From Candidatus Mediterraneibacter faecavium (GTDB lineage Bacteria; Bacillota; Clostridia; Lachnospirales; Lachnospiraceae), in contig DWVY01000055.1 of NCBI GenBank assembly GCA_019119995.1, positions 1 to 59,431 of the forward strand: a DNA stretch of 59,431 bases, given 5' to 3'. The translations under genes were made by a program, and so were the position numbers. Of the stretch, positions 44,357 to 54,326 are shown piece by piece (positions within the stretch are counted from its first letter, which is position 1; every line of letters starts with the position of its first letter). The notes below the pieces were generated by a model. The model had not been told where the DNA came from and ran no database searches. It saw nothing but the letters and a program-made list of their open reading frames with translations.

Positions 44357-44844
44357 TCTTTCGTACCTCCCTTATCTTACAGAACGTTTCCATGACCTGG
44401 TTACAGATGATGTGCAGAAGCGCTCCGCCGTATTTCTGATTATCTTTATGTGCAGAGGTCATTATAGCAAATGGAAGAGAAAAATTCAATAAAGCTGGAT
44501 TTTTGTGCGTCACTTTTCGGGCGGACATGACCCTATATGACACAGTGGATCTGACAGGAAAAGAGGAATGAACTGTGAAGGCTGAGCTGGCGTTTCTGAA
44601 TGGTTTCGAGCTTCATATCAACATCCGGGAAAAGAGAGAAAGGCTGCCGGATGTGGAAAACGTGATGCCTGCGGATGTAGAAATATGTAGAACGGTTTTT
44701 GCGGACAACCTGCCTGTGATGGACTATAATGACCACAAACACAATTGGCGCCGCCATAAGGGCAGGTGCAGGACCGCGGGCAGGAGGGCTGTCCTTCCTG
44801 CACGGGAACATTGTGGGAGAAATCATATAACAGGAGGGTTTGCT
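44357..44844. other. 488-bp region with no secure gene
   Basis: A GTG-started frame (44575) runs in phase into the following membrane-protein gene, but that gene has its own AGGAGG site and ATG at 44845. Another frame gives a 33-residue peptide at 44729-44830 without a ribosome site. Minus-strand frames here look random. It may hold a decayed small gene; nothing can be asserted. Confidence 0.4.
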
Positions 44845-45921
44845 ATGTTAGAAGGATTGGCAGCAGATACCAGAGTCATTACATATCTGATGGCGGCTGT
44901 CGGGGGACTGGGGATCATAGCTAAGATCGTCAATCATTTTACCCTGAACAGACTGGTGAAGGCGGCAGGCAACATGCCGAAGAGCACGCACAGACTGATA
45001 AAACTCGTAAGGGCGAAATACGAACACGCATGCATGATCCGCGATTCTGTGGAAAACATTGATGCGTTTGTGGAAAAATATATCTATGAATACCGCGGAT
45101 TTTTATTACGCATCCATACGTGGAGGCAGATTGAGATATTATCTGTCTGGTTTGCCGGGATACTGGCGGCTCTCGGGGCGTCGGTACTTTACTTTTACTC
45201 CGGATTCTCTGAATCCGTTTATCAATATATTGCCGCAGGGATCGCTGAGGTGGTGCTTCTCTCCGTGATCATGCGTCTGAGTGATGAGCCGTATAAGGTC
45301 AATGCGGTCAGGATGTATATGACAGATTATCTGGAAAATATATGTACATTCCGTCTGCGTAGGCAGAACGCAAGGGAACGGGAATCCATCGACGTCATAT
45401 CTGCGGAGGGCGGCGGGAAAGGCGTGCAGGTCTCTGAAGAAAATGCAGAATATAAGAGACCGGAATATGCAAAACAAGAATATGCGAAACAAGAGTATGC
45501 AAAGCAAGAGTCCCGGGCAGCAGGCCGCAGCGGAAGAAATGTGAGGTCCGCCAGAGCGGCGAAAAATCAGCCGGAAGCAGCTAATGCAGAAAAGACCTAT
45601 ACAGAAAAGACGTATGCGGAAAAGGCATATGCAGAGCCTGCGTATACAGAAACAGCATATTCAGAACAGACATACGCGGGGACGTCTATGACGGATACAA
45701 AAGGGGCGGCAGGCAGACAGGCGGACCTGCCGGCGGGAAAACGAACTGAGGAAAACGGACTTCCTATCAACATTGAAGGGGAACCGAGGCCCACGGCAAA
45801 AACCGGCGTGGGGAAAGAGGCCGCACGGCATGCAGTGCAGGGCAGACAGGGTGAGGATGACGACCGGCCTGCTCTGAGAGAGGAGGCGATCCGGCAGATC
45901 CTGGAAGAATTTCTGGCTTAG
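44845..45921 (+). CDS. Membrane protein with repetitive Tyr/Glu/Ala-rich tail (358 aa)
   Basis: One N-terminal helix (about 10-28) and two central helices (about 107-150) anchor it. The C-terminal half is hydrophilic, low-complexity and repetitive: three EYAKQ units, then a series of TYxEK/AYxEx pentapeptides (TEKTYAEKAYAEPAYTETAY). ATG 44845 follows AGGAGG. I recognise no family for the helical core. The tail is probably a flexible cytoplasmic segment. Confidence 0.65.
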   Translation: MLEGLAADTRVITYLMAAVGGLGIIAKIVNHFTLNRLVKAAGNMPKSTHRLIKLVRAKYEHACMIRDSVENIDAFVEKYIYEYRGFLLRIHTWRQIEILSVWFAGILAALGASVLYFYSGFSESVYQYIAAGIAEVVLLSVIMRLSDEPYKVNAVRMYMTDYLENICTFRLRRQNARERESIDVISAEGGGKGVQVSEENAEYKRPEYAKQEYAKQEYAKQESRAAGRSGRNVRSARAAKNQPEAANAEKTYTEKTYAEKAYAEPAYTETAYSEQTYAGTSMTDTKGAAGRQADLPAGKRTEENGLPINIEGEPRPTAKTGVGKEAARHAVQGRQGEDDDRPALREEAIRQILEEFLA

Positions 45922-45984
45922 AATTACCAACTTAAGAATTTTGGGCTTAATTTCCGGCTAATTTCCGGCTTAATTGCTTTTAAC

Positions 45985-46013
45985 TTGAATAAGGTATACA
46001 GATTTGGTAAAAT
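45985..46013 (+). promoter_or_regulatory. pgi promoter
   Basis: TTGAAT and TAAAAT are separated by 17 bp, 89 bp before the pgi ATG. A tandem AATTTCCGGCT repeat lies just upstream (45949-45971). Confidence 0.65.
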
Positions 46014-46102
46014 ATGCATAGAGTATCGGCAGCGGCGGTTTCTGTCATTGCCGGGATTCAAATGATGACATTGATATCAGAGAATATCAGAGAGGAAGGA
46101 TA

Positions 46103-47452
46103 ATGATGAGCAAAGTAACATTTGACTATTCAAAGGCAGACGGTTTTGTACAGGAACACGAGATGCAGTACATGAGCGAGCTTGCCGCACAGGCGAAAGA
46201 CAAGCTGCTCGCAAAGACCGGCGCGGGAAATGATTTCCTTGGATGGATTGATCTTCCGGTAGATTATGATAAAGAAGAGTTCGCACGCATCAAGAAAGCG
46301 GCGGAGAAGATCCGTGAGGATTCGGAAGTTCTTCTCGTGATCGGGATCGGCGGTTCTTATCTGGGAGCCAGAGCTGCCATTGAGTTCCTCGGACATTCTT
46401 TTGCAAATGTGGTATCCAAAGAGATCCGCAAAGCTCCGGAGATCTATTATGTAGGAAACAGCATCAGCAGCACTTATATCAAAGATCTGATCGACGTGGT
46501 GGGAGACAGAGATTTCTCTATCAATATGATCTCAAAGTCAGGAACCACGACAGAACCTGCGATCGCGTTCCGTGTATTCAAGGAGATCCTGGAGAAGAAA
46601 TATGGCAAAGAGGAAGCTGCAAAGAGAATCTATGCAACGACTGACCGTGCGAAGGGAGCCCTTAAGAATCTTGCGACAGAAGAGGGCTATGAGACATTCG
46701 TAGTACCGGATGACGTAGGAGGACGTTTCTCCGTACTGACAGCAGTAGGACTGCTTCCGATCGCTGTGAGCGGCGCTGACATCGACAAGCTGATGGAAGG
46801 TGCGGCAGCAGGAAGAAAGGCTGCGATCGAGAATGATTTCGCTGACAACGATGCGATGAAATATGCGGCGGTAAGAAACATTCTTCTCCGCAAGGGCAAG
46901 ACGATAGAAGTCCTGGCTAACTATGAGCCGAGCCTGCATTATGTGTCCGAATGGTGGAAACAGCTCTACGGCGAGAGCGAGGGCAAGGACCAGAAAGGTA
47001 TCTTCCCGGCATCTGTAGACCTTACGACAGACCTGCATTCTATGGGTCAGTTCATCCAAGACGGCAACAGGATCCTGTTCGAGACTGTTCTCAATGTAGA
47101 AAAGTCCAGGGAAGAGATCATCATCAATGAAGAGCCGGTAGATCTGGACGGGCTGAACTATCTTGCAGGCAAGGATGTTGACTTTATCAATAAGAGTGCG
47201 ATGAACGGTACGATCCTCGCACATACAGACGGAAATGTTCCGAACCTTATGGTGAAGATCCCGGAGCAGAATGAATATTATCTCGGCGAGCTGTTCTATT
47301 TCTTTGAGTTCGCATGCGGCGTGAGCGGATATTTACTCGGCGTTAATCCGTTCAACCAGCCGGGCGTTGAGAGCTACAAGAAGAACATGTTCGCACTGCT
47401 CGGAAAACCGGGATACGAAGAGCAGAGAGAAGCTCTTCTTAAGAGATTATAA
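46103..47452 (+). CDS. pgi: Glucose-6-phosphate isomerase (449 aa)
   Basis: It interconverts glucose-6-phosphate and fructose-6-phosphate in glycolysis. The phosphate-binding segments [17 protein letters not shown] and [18 protein letters not shown], and the C-terminal [16 protein letters not shown], are typical of the short bacterial PGI family. An AGAGGAAGG site precedes two adjacent ATG codons. The gene is monocistronic, with its own promoter, before pfk. Confidence 0.96.
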   Translation: MMSKVTFDYSKADGFVQEHEMQYMSELAAQAKDKLLAKTGAGNDFLGWIDLPVDYDKEEFARIKKAAEKIREDSEVLLVIGIGGSYLGARAAIEFLGHSFANVVSKEIRKAPEIYYVGNSISSTYIKDLIDVVGDRDFSINMISKSGTTTEPAIAFRVFKEILEKKYGKEEAAKRIYATTDRAKGALKNLATEEGYETFVVPDDVGGRFSVLTAVGLLPIAVSGADIDKLMEGAAAGRKAAIENDFADNDAMKYAAVRNILLRKGKTIEVLANYEPSLHYVSEWWKQLYGESEGKDQKGIFPASVDLTTDLHSMGQFIQDGNRILFETVLNVEKSREEIIINEEPVDLDGLNYLAGKDVDFINKSAMNGTILAHTDGNVPNLMVKIPEQNEYYLGELFYFFEFACGVSGYLLGVNPFNQPGVESYKKNMFALLGKPGYEEQREALLKRL

Positions 47453-47471
47453 AGTCAGGGGTTCAGTTTTA

Positions 47472-47500
47472 TTGAATGGAATTCGCAAATAGGGTATAAT
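47472..47500 (+). promoter_or_regulatory. pfk-dnaX operon promoter
   Basis: TTGAAT and a perfect TATAAT are 17 bp apart, giving a leader of about 125 nt. Confidence 0.75.
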
Positions 47501-47532
47501 AATAAGCAGTCGGAAAAAGCCGGCTGCTTATT
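47501..47532 (+). promoter_or_regulatory. 5' leader hairpin of pfk
   Basis: AATAAGCAG (47501-47509) pairs with CTGCTTATT (47524-47532), extended by CGG/CCG inside, right at the predicted transcript start. A 5'-terminal hairpin of this kind often protects mRNA from decay. There is no T-run after it. Confidence 0.55.
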
Positions 47533-47632
47533 CTGTTATATGATACTGACCGGGACCAAGACGGAGCAAACGAGCGGTCACGGAACAGATATGAGGGATC
47601 GGGCAGCGGTGAGATAAAGGAGGAAATGTAAT

Positions 47633-48712
47633 ATGTTACGTATCGGTATGTTGACAAGCGGCGGAGACTGCCAGGCGCTTAATGCAGCTATGAGAGGCGT
47701 TGTAAAAGGAATATGTTCCAAACGCGATGATGTGGAGATCTACGGGTTTAAAGACGGATATAAAGGTCTGATCTATGCAGATTTCAGCATGCTCACATCC
47801 AAGGATTTCTCAGGGATCCTGACGCGGGGCGGCACGATCCTCGGCACATCCAGACAGCCGTTTAAGCTGATGAGAGTACCGGACAAGGACGGTCTTGACA
47901 AGGTAGAGGCTATGAAGCATACATACCATAAGCTGAACTTGGACTGCCTTGTCATCCTCGGCGGAAACGGAACGCACAAGAGCGCGAATATGCTCCGAGA
48001 GGAGGGGCTTAACGTCATCACGCTGCCGAAGACGATCGACAATGACCTGTGGGGAACAGATATGACGTTCGGCTTCCAGAGCGCCGTGGATATCGCTACG
48101 GATACGATCGACAGGATCCACACGACGGCGACATCACACAGCCGTGTATTTATCATCGAGGTTATGGGACACAAGGTAGGATATGTAACACTCCATGCAG
48201 GTATCGCGGGCGGAGCTGATATCATCCTCCTGCCGGAGATCCCGTATGATATCAAAGCGATCAAGAAGGTGATCGACGGACGCTCGAAAGCAGGCAAGCC
48301 GTTTACGATCCTTGCAGTGGCAGAGGGCGCGATCTCCAAGAAAGACGCTAAGTTATCAAAGAAAGAGTATAAGGAGAAGCTGGCGAAGAGAAAATATCCT
48401 TCTATCGCTTATGAACTGGCAGAGCAGATCCAGAAAGAGACGGATAAGGAAGTCCGTATCACGGTTCCGGGACATACGCAGAGAGGCGGTTCGCCGTGTG
48501 CATATGACCGTGTATTTGCAACGCGTGTAGGCGCGAAAGCTGCGGAACTGATCCTGGAAGGAAAGTACGGATATATGGTTGCCATGAAGAATGGCGAGAC
48601 GACGAAAGTACCGCTGGCGGAAGTGGCGGGCAAGTTAAAGACTGTTGATCCGAAATGCAGTCTGATCAAAGAAGCGAGGATGATCGGCATCAGCTTCGGT
48701 GACGAGGTGTAA
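47633..48712 (+). CDS. pfkA: 6-phosphofructokinase (359 aa)
   Basis: It phosphorylates fructose-6-phosphate, the committed glycolytic step. The N-terminal LTSGGDCQALNAAMRG, the catalytic PKTIDND and FGFQSAVDIATDTIDRI are family hallmarks. The donor site reads GGNGT (residues 110-114): Gly at the position that is Asp in PPi-dependent enzymes argues for ATP, while Lys133 in PKTIDND is the PPi-like state and Asn112 replaces the usual Asp. Its end is 3 bp from dnaX. Confidence 0.93.
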   Translation: MLRIGMLTSGGDCQALNAAMRGVVKGICSKRDDVEIYGFKDGYKGLIYADFSMLTSKDFSGILTRGGTILGTSRQPFKLMRVPDKDGLDKVEAMKHTYHKLNLDCLVILGGNGTHKSANMLREEGLNVITLPKTIDNDLWGTDMTFGFQSAVDIATDTIDRIHTTATSHSRVFIIEVMGHKVGYVTLHAGIAGGADIILLPEIPYDIKAIKKVIDGRSKAGKPFTILAVAEGAISKKDAKLSKKEYKEKLAKRKYPSIAYELAEQIQKETDKEVRITVPGHTQRGGSPCAYDRVFATRVGAKAAELILEGKYGYMVAMKNGETTKVPLAEVAGKLKTVDPKCSLIKEARMIGISFGDEV

Positions 48713-48715
48713 TCC

Positions 48716-50350
48716 ATGTCGTATACGGCACTTTACCGAAAGTTCCGCCCGACCGAATTCGGCGATGTAAAAGGGCAGGACCATATTATTACAACATTGC
48801 AGAACCAGATCAAGGCAAACCGCATCGGACATGCCTATCTGTTCTGCGGGACAAGAGGAACCGGAAAGACAACAGTGGCAAAGATATTTGCGAAAGCGGT
48901 AAACTGTGAGCATCCGGTGGACGGAAGCCCCTGCGGCGAATGTGAGACGTGCCGGTCCATTGCGGCCGGTACGTCTATGAATGTGATCGAGATCGATGCG
49001 GCATCCAATAACGGCGTGGACAACATCAGGGAGATCCGCGAGGAGGTGGCGTACCGCCCGACGGAGGGCAGGTATAAGGTCTACATCATCGACGAGGTGC
49101 ATATGCTGTCCATAGGAGCGTTCAACGCTTTGCTGAAAACACTGGAGGAACCGCCGGAGTACGTGATCTTTATCCTGGCGACGACAGAGGTCCACAAGAT
49201 ACCGATCACGATCCTGTCACGGTGCCAGCATTATGATTTCAAGCGGATCAGTATCGAGACGATCACGGACCGTATGAAAGAGCTGATGGATACGGAACAT
49301 GTGGATGTGGAGGACAAGGCGCTCCGGTACATCGCGAAAGCGGCGGACGGTTCCATGCGTGATGCGCTGAGCCTGTTGGATCAGTGCATTGCATTTTATA
49401 TGGGACAGAAGCTCACGTACGACAATGTGCTGGAAGTCCTCGGCGCGGTGGACACGGATGTGTTCAGCCGGCTGCTGCGCAAAGTGATCGGCAGGGACGT
49501 GGCAGGCGTGCTGGACGTGGTGGACGACCTGGTCATGCAGGGCAGGGAACTGACCCAGCTTGCGGCGGACTTTACGTGGTATCTGAGGAACTTGCTTCTG
49601 GTAAAAACTTCTGATAATATAGAGGATGTTCTGGATGTATCGACGGAAAATATGGCGCAGCTCAAGGAAGAAGCGCAGATGATCGAGCCGGATATGCTGT
49701 TCCGGTATATCCGCATTTTTTCCGAACTTTCCAACCAGCTCAAATACGCGACTCAGAAAAGAGTTATGCTTGAGGTGACGCTGATCAAGCTGTGTACTCC
49801 GGCGATGGAGAATACACAGGATTCCCTGTTGGACCGCATCCGCGCAGTGGAAGAGAAAGTGGAAAAGGGGATCGACGCCGCAGCCGTGCTGCAGGTTCAG
49901 GGAGGATATGTACCCGGTGCAGGATATCAGGACGGCGCATACGGAGCCGGCGGAGATGGATCCGGTGTTCCGGGCGGCGGTTCCGGAGCATCAGGCAGCG
50001 CAGGAGTCCGAAAGGAGCTTCCCAATGCGATTCCCGAGGATGTGCAGGAAGTGGTGAAGAATTTCCGTTCCATTGTGGGCGAGGCGTCCGGTATACTGCA
50101 GGGATCTCTGAAGAAAGCGCGATTAAGCCTTGGTGGGGACAACCGTCTTATGATCGTTCTTCCCGACCCTCTCTCGGAGAGTGTAGTCGGACGGGAGGAT
50201 CATGTGCAGGAGCTGGAGAACCTGATCGAACAGCGCATTGGTAAGAAAGTGGAAATAGAAGTGCGGCACGTAGAGGAAGGACGGCACTTTGAAGATACAT
50301 TCGTAGACATAGAACAGAAGATCAATATGGAGATAACAGTGGAGGATTAA
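48716..50350 (+). CDS. dnaX: DNA polymerase III subunit gamma/tau (544 aa)
   Basis: The clamp-loader motor. Walker A is CGTRGTGKTTVAKIFA, a four-Cys zinc module follows (NCEHPVDGSPCGECETC), and Walker B/DExx is VYIIDEVHML. A Gly-rich linker (about 390-430) separates the AAA+ part from a short C-terminal tau-like domain. No obvious slippery A-run for programmed frameshifting is visible. It is linked to pfk (3 bp), ybaB (2 bp) and recR (2 bp). Confidence 0.97.
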   Translation: MSYTALYRKFRPTEFGDVKGQDHIITTLQNQIKANRIGHAYLFCGTRGTGKTTVAKIFAKAVNCEHPVDGSPCGECETCRSIAAGTSMNVIEIDAASNNGVDNIREIREEVAYRPTEGRYKVYIIDEVHMLSIGAFNALLKTLEEPPEYVIFILATTEVHKIPITILSRCQHYDFKRISIETITDRMKELMDTEHVDVEDKALRYIAKAADGSMRDALSLLDQCIAFYMGQKLTYDNVLEVLGAVDTDVFSRLLRKVIGRDVAGVLDVVDDLVMQGRELTQLAADFTWYLRNLLLVKTSDNIEDVLDVSTENMAQLKEEAQMIEPDMLFRYIRIFSELSNQLKYATQKRVMLEVTLIKLCTPAMENTQDSLLDRIRAVEEKVEKGIDAAAVLQVQGGYVPGAGYQDGAYGAGGDGSGVPGGGSGASGSAGVRKELPNAIPEDVQEVVKNFRSIVGEASGILQGSLKKARLSLGGDNRLMIVLPDPLSESVVGREDHVQELENLIEQRIGKKVEIEVRHVEEGRHFEDTFVDIEQKINMEITVED

Positions 50351-50352
50351 AT

Positions 50353-50706
50353 ATGGCGAGACGCGGAGGATTTCCGGGCGGAGGAATGCCGGGAAACATG
50401 GCAAACCTTATGAAACAGGCGCAGCGTATGCAGCGTCAGATGGAAGAACAGCAGAAAGAGCTGGAGGCAAAAGAATTCACAGCGACAGCGGGCGGCGGTG
50501 CAGTGGAAGTGACGATATCCGGCAAGCGCGAAGTGCTGAAAGTAAAACTTGCAGAAGAAGTGGTCGATCCGGATGATATCGAGATGCTCGAGGATCTGAT
50601 CGTTGCTGCGACTAACGAGGCGCTGCGCAAGGTAGAGGAAGAAAGCGGAGCAGCGATGTCCAAACTGACAGGCGGACTCGGCGGCGGTGTCCCGGGGATG
50701 TTCTAG
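50353..50706 (+). CDS. ybaB: YbaB/EbfC nucleoid-associated protein (117 aa)
   Basis: A small dimeric DNA-binding protein of the dnaX-ybaB-recR cluster. A Gly/Met-rich start is followed by [20 protein letters not shown] and the beta region [19 protein letters not shown], then [20 protein letters not shown], all family hallmarks. It is tightly coupled to both neighbours. Confidence 0.96.
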   Translation: MARRGGFPGGGMPGNMANLMKQAQRMQRQMEEQQKELEAKEFTATAGGGAVEVTISGKREVLKVKLAEEVVDPDDIEMLEDLIVAATNEALRKVEEESGAAMSKLTGGLGGGVPGMF

Positions 50707-50708
50707 AG

Positions 50709-51305
50709 ATGGACTATTACAGTAATCAGATCAGCCGGCTGATCGAAGAGTTTTCCCGTCTCCCGGGGATCGGGAACAAGTCGGCGCAGCGACTGGCGTT
50801 CCATGTGATCAACATGCCTGTCGATCAGGTGGAAGAGCTTGCAAAGACGATCCTGGACGCCAGAAAGAATGTCAGGTACTGCAAGGTGTGCTGCACGCTT
50901 ACGGATCAGGAGACCTGTCCGATCTGCAGTAATCCTGACAGGGACAAGAAGACGATCATGGTGGTGGAGACGCCGAGAGATCTGGCTGCATATGAGAAGA
51001 CAGGCAAATACAACGGCGTCTATCATGTGCTCCACGGTGCGATCTCTCCGATGCTGGGCATCGGACCCGGAGATATCAGGCTGAAAGAGCTGATGGAGCG
51101 GCTGCAGGGAGATGTGGACGAGGTGATCATCGCGACGAATTCCAGTCTTGAGGGTGAGACGACCGCCATGTATATCAGCAAGCTCATCAAACCGGCAGGG
51201 ATCAAGGTGAGCAGGATCGCCAGCGGCGTGCCGGTGGGCGGAGACCTTGAGTATATCGATGAGGTCACGCTCCTGAGGGCGCTCGAGGGCAGGACGGAAT
51301 TGTAA
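50709..51305 (+). CDS. recR: Recombination protein RecR (198 aa)
   Basis: It works with RecF and RecO to load RecA at gaps. A helix-hairpin-helix ([16 protein letters not shown]), a Cys4 zinc finger (CKVC...CPIC) and a Toprim domain ([14 protein letters not shown], and later [13 protein letters not shown]) appear in the normal order. Length is standard. Last gene of the pfk-dnaX-ybaB-recR run. Confidence 0.97.
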   Translation: MDYYSNQISRLIEEFSRLPGIGNKSAQRLAFHVINMPVDQVEELAKTILDARKNVRYCKVCCTLTDQETCPICSNPDRDKKTIMVVETPRDLAAYEKTGKYNGVYHVLHGAISPMLGIGPGDIRLKELMERLQGDVDEVIIATNSSLEGETTAMYISKLIKPAGIKVSRIASGVPVGGDLEYIDEVTLLRALEGRTEL

Positions 51306-51375
51306 GTCAAAGTCCCTGCTGTGCGGGGATTGGGACTTCAGGCAAAGAGAGGAAACTGTAGGGGAACTGGGTTTC

Positions 51376-52473
51376 ATGAGCAGGAAGAAAGTAACTTCAT
51401 CGGATGTGGCGAAACGCGCCGGAGTGTCGCAGGCCACGGTATCGATGGTACTGAACAAAAAGTATAACGTATCATTTTCCAAAGAAGTGATCCGGAGAGT
51501 GGAAGAAGCGGCGCAGGAGCTAGGCTATGAACTCCCGAAGCGCAAAAAGCGCAGGGAGGAGCGCAGACAGAACCTGCTCGTGGTCATCAGCCCGAATCTC
51601 ACGAATCCGTATTATGTCATGCTGCTCCAGGGCATCGAGTCACGGGCGGCAGACCAGGGATTCGGGATCTTTGTCTGCAACACGCAGCGGGATCTGAAGG
51701 TGGAAGAACGTTATCTTAAGATGATCTCTTCCCTGAATCCCCAGGGCATCATCTATATGTGCAATCCCAGCCAGTGCTTTATGGAGCAGGTCGAGGAACT
51801 GTCGAAGAAGATCCCTGTGGTGGTCATCAATAATCAGAATGAGAAGCTGAGCGTCGATGCGGTGGAACTGGACAATTCCAAGCTGGGCCGTCTGATGGCG
51901 CGCCATCTGCTTGAGCTGGGACACCGGAAGGTGGGATATATCGCTCCGCCTCTTACCGTGCGGCAGAAGCAGAGATCTAAGAGGGTCGAAGGTTTCCTGA
52001 AGGAATTCCAGGGCGCAGGTCTGAAAGACGGCGTGGTGATCAAAGCCGCGGATGAGCAGATCGACAAGGATGTGCCGGGCATCGATTCGGAATACAGGAT
52101 CGGGTATGACCTGACGAAAGAGCTTCTGAAAGAGCATCCCGATCTGACTGCCATCGTGGGACTCAATGACATGATCGCATTCGGGATCATGGATGCGCTT
52201 TATGATGGAAAGTACAAGGTGCCGGGCGATATGTCTGTCATGGGGTGCGACAATACGCTGTTTGCAAAAGTGAAAGAAGTGTCCCTTACGACCATCGAAC
52301 ATTTTGTCATATATAAGGGCATGGACGCCTGTGACATCATCATGAAAAAGATGAAATCACGTACACAGAAATACACCGAGATCGAGCCGGTCAGTATCTA
52401 TCATGTGGAGTATGAACCGAAGCTTGTCGTGCGCGGGACGACGTCTTATCCCAGGTCCAAAAAGAAAAAATAA
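51376..52473 (+). CDS. LacI-family transcriptional regulator (365 aa)
   Basis: An N-terminal LacI helix-turn-helix (TSSDVAKRAGVSQATVSMVL, then hinge region to residue 60) is joined to a periplasmic-binding-type effector domain (NLTNPYYVMLLQGIESRAAD; NNQNEKLSVDAVELDNSKLG). The C-terminus is basic. The ribosome site is weak. It precedes fsa-transketolase genes on the same strand, so it may regulate them; a palindrome and strong promoter lie between. Confidence 0.93.
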   Translation: MSRKKVTSSDVAKRAGVSQATVSMVLNKKYNVSFSKEVIRRVEEAAQELGYELPKRKKRREERRQNLLVVISPNLTNPYYVMLLQGIESRAADQGFGIFVCNTQRDLKVEERYLKMISSLNPQGIIYMCNPSQCFMEQVEELSKKIPVVVINNQNEKLSVDAVELDNSKLGRLMARHLLELGHRKVGYIAPPLTVRQKQRSKRVEGFLKEFQGAGLKDGVVIKAADEQIDKDVPGIDSEYRIGYDLTKELLKEHPDLTAIVGLNDMIAFGIMDALYDGKYKVPGDMSVMGCDNTLFAKVKEVSLTTIEHFVIYKGMDACDIIMKKMKSRTQKYTEIEPVSIYHVEYEPKLVVRGTTSYPRSKKKK

Positions 52474-52583
52474 TGATCCGGGATGTTCTGGGATGTTTGA
52501 AAAAATTAATAAAAAACAGAAAAATATTAGTAATAAATCAGAATGAGATCGAGAGAGAAGTTCTAAATAATCCTTAAAATGCG

Positions 52584-52659
52584 TCACTTAATAAAATGCG
52601 GATTGTTAAATATTATTAATTATTAATAAAATACTATGATAATCCGATTTATTAAGTGA
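52584..52659. terminator. AT-rich palindrome between the LacI gene and fsa
   Basis: TCACTTAATAAA (52584-52595) pairs with TTTATTAAGTGA (52648-52659), and CGGATT (52599-52604) with AATCCG (52641-52646), enclosing an AT-rich loop with its own TATTAATTATTAATA symmetry. TTTTTC follows, so it can act as a terminator; the palindromic arms, 30 bp upstream of the fsa promoter, could also be a regulator site. Confidence 0.6.
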
Positions 52660-52688
52660 TTTTTCTGTATTAATAATTTTTCGGCAGG

Positions 52689-52717
52689 TTGACCGGATAT
52701 TTTTTAGTCGATATAAT
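52689..52717 (+). promoter_or_regulatory. Strong promoter of the fsa-transketolase operon
   Basis: TTGACC and a perfect TATAAT are 17 bp apart, 45 bp before the fsa ATG, with an AAGGAGG ribosome site downstream. Confidence 0.8.
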
Positions 52718-52762
52718 TAGTACAGATACAACAAATATGTCCAGTTTTAAGGAGGAACGAAG

Positions 52763-53416
52763 ATGAGATTTTTTATTGACACAGCAAATGTAGACGACAT
52801 CAGAAAAGCAAATGATATGGGTGTGATCTGCGGCGTTACGACAAACCCGTCACTGATCGCAAAAGAGGGACGTGTATTCGAAGAAGTGATCGCAGAGATC
52901 GCATCGATCGTAGACGGACCGATCAGCGGAGAGGTAAAGGCTACGACAACAGATGCTGAAGGCATGATCAAAGAAGGACGCGAGATCGCAAAGATCCATC
53001 CGAATATGGTAGTGAAGATCCCGATGACGACAGAAGGCTTAAAAGCAGTTAAAGTCCTTTCAGCTGAGGGGATCAAGACAAATGTGACACTGATCTTTAC
53101 GGCAAACCAGGCACTTCTTGCAGCAAGGGCAGGCGCTACATATGTATCACCGTTCCTTGGACGTCTGGATGATATTTCCGTAAGAGGTGTTGACCTGATC
53201 AATGAGATTGCACAGATCTTTGAAGTTGCAGGTATCGAGACTGAGATCATCGCAGCAAGCATCCGTAACCCGATGCACATCACAGACTGTGCGCTTGCCG
53301 GAGCAGACATCGCGACAGTACCGTATAAAGTGATCGAGCAGATGACACACCATCCGCTGACAGATGCAGGGATCAAGAAATTCCAGGAAGATTACATTGC
53401 TGTATTCGGTGAGTAA
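52763..53416 (+). CDS. fsa: Fructose-6-phosphate aldolase / transaldolase-like protein (217 aa)
   Basis: A small TalC/FSA-type transaldolase: Schiff-base Lys85 sits in [14 protein letters not shown], and [10 protein letters not shown] and [17 protein letters not shown] are family motifs. Proteins of this size may be fructose-6-phosphate aldolases or true transaldolases; adjacency to both transketolase halves supports a transaldolase role in the non-oxidative pentose phosphate pathway. Confidence 0.92.
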   Translation: MRFFIDTANVDDIRKANDMGVICGVTTNPSLIAKEGRVFEEVIAEIASIVDGPISGEVKATTTDAEGMIKEGREIAKIHPNMVVKIPMTTEGLKAVKVLSAEGIKTNVTLIFTANQALLAARAGATYVSPFLGRLDDISVRGVDLINEIAQIFEVAGIETEIIAASIRNPMHITDCALAGADIATVPYKVIEQMTHHPLTDAGIKKFQEDYIAVFGE

Positions 53417-53489
53417 GAAAAGGAGCGCGCAGTAAGGCTGTGCCGGGCGCGGAGCTTTGCTGCCGGAAAAAGATAAAGAGGAGAAACAA

Positions 53490-54326
53490 ATGGACAAGTT
53501 AAAATTAATGAAGACTGCCAACGAAGTCCGCAAGGATATCGTGACGGCAGTGCACAGTGCAAAAGCCGGACATCCGGGCGGATCACTGTCAGCAGCAGAT
53601 ATTTTCACATATCTTTATTTTGAAGAAATGAATATCGACCCGAAGGATCCGAAGAAAGCGGACAGAGACCGTTTCGTACTTTCCAAGGGGCATACGGCGC
53701 CGGGACTTTACTCTGTCCTGGCTGAGAGAGGATATTTCCCGAAAGAGGACTTAAAGACACTTCGTCATACAGGATCTTATCTGCAGGGACATCCGGATAT
53801 GAAGCATATTCCGGGAGTTGATATGTCTTCCGGTTCTCTCGGACAGGGGATCTCCGCAGCGGTCGGAATGGCGATCGCAGCGAAAATGACAGGATCTGAC
53901 TACAGAGTATACACACTGCTCGGAGACGGCGAGATCCAGGAAGGACAGGTATGGGAAGCATCCATGCTTGCGGCTCACAAGAAACTGGATAATCTTGTAG
54001 TGATCGTAGATAATAACAATCTCCAGATCGACGGCGCGATCACGGAAGTCAACTCTCCGTATCCGATCGACAAGAAATTTGAGGCGTTTAATTTCCATGT
54101 GATCAATATCGATGGAAATGATTTCGACCAGATCGACGCTGCATTTAAAGAAGCGAAGTCTGTGAAAGGACAGCCGACGGCTATCATCGCGAAGACAGTT
54201 AAGGGTAAAGGAGTGTCCTATATGGAGAACCAGGCCGGATGGCACGGCAAAGCTCCGAATGATGAAGAGTACAAGATCGCAATGGAAGATCTGGAAAAGG
54301 CAGGTGAAGCGTTATGTCAGATGTAA
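53490..54326 (+). CDS. Transketolase, N-terminal subunit (278 aa)
   Basis: This half carries the thiamine-diphosphate-binding domain: GHPGGSLSAADIFTYLYF, LSKGHTAPGLYS and the TPP motif GDGEIQEGQVWEA...NNNLQIDG. ATG 53490 follows GAGGAG; a longer in-frame start at 53457 is unlikely. It overlaps the C-terminal subunit gene by 13 bp. Together the two act as one transketolase. Confidence 0.96.
   Translation: MDKLKLMKTANEVRKDIVTAVHSAKAGHPGGSLSAADIFTYLYFEEMNIDPKDPKKADRDRFVLSKGHTAPGLYSVLAERGYFPKEDLKTLRHTGSYLQGHPDMKHIPGVDMSSGSLGQGISAAVGMAIAAKMTGSDYRVYTLLGDGEIQEGQVWEASMLAAHKKLDNLVVIVDNNNLQIDGAITEVNSPYPIDKKFEAFNFHVINIDGNDFDQIDAAFKEAKSVKGQPTAIIAKTVKGKGVSYMENQAGWHGKAPNDEEYKIAMEDLEKAGEALCQM

Noticed and set aside
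44575..44844. GTG-started N-terminal extension of the repeat-rich membrane protein
   Set aside because: The internal ATG at 44845 has an AGGAGG site and starts directly before a membrane helix; the extension looks like random translated sequence.
46538..47224. A 228-codon frame opposite pgi
   Set aside because: Antisense shadow of a conserved enzyme gene; no family resemblance.
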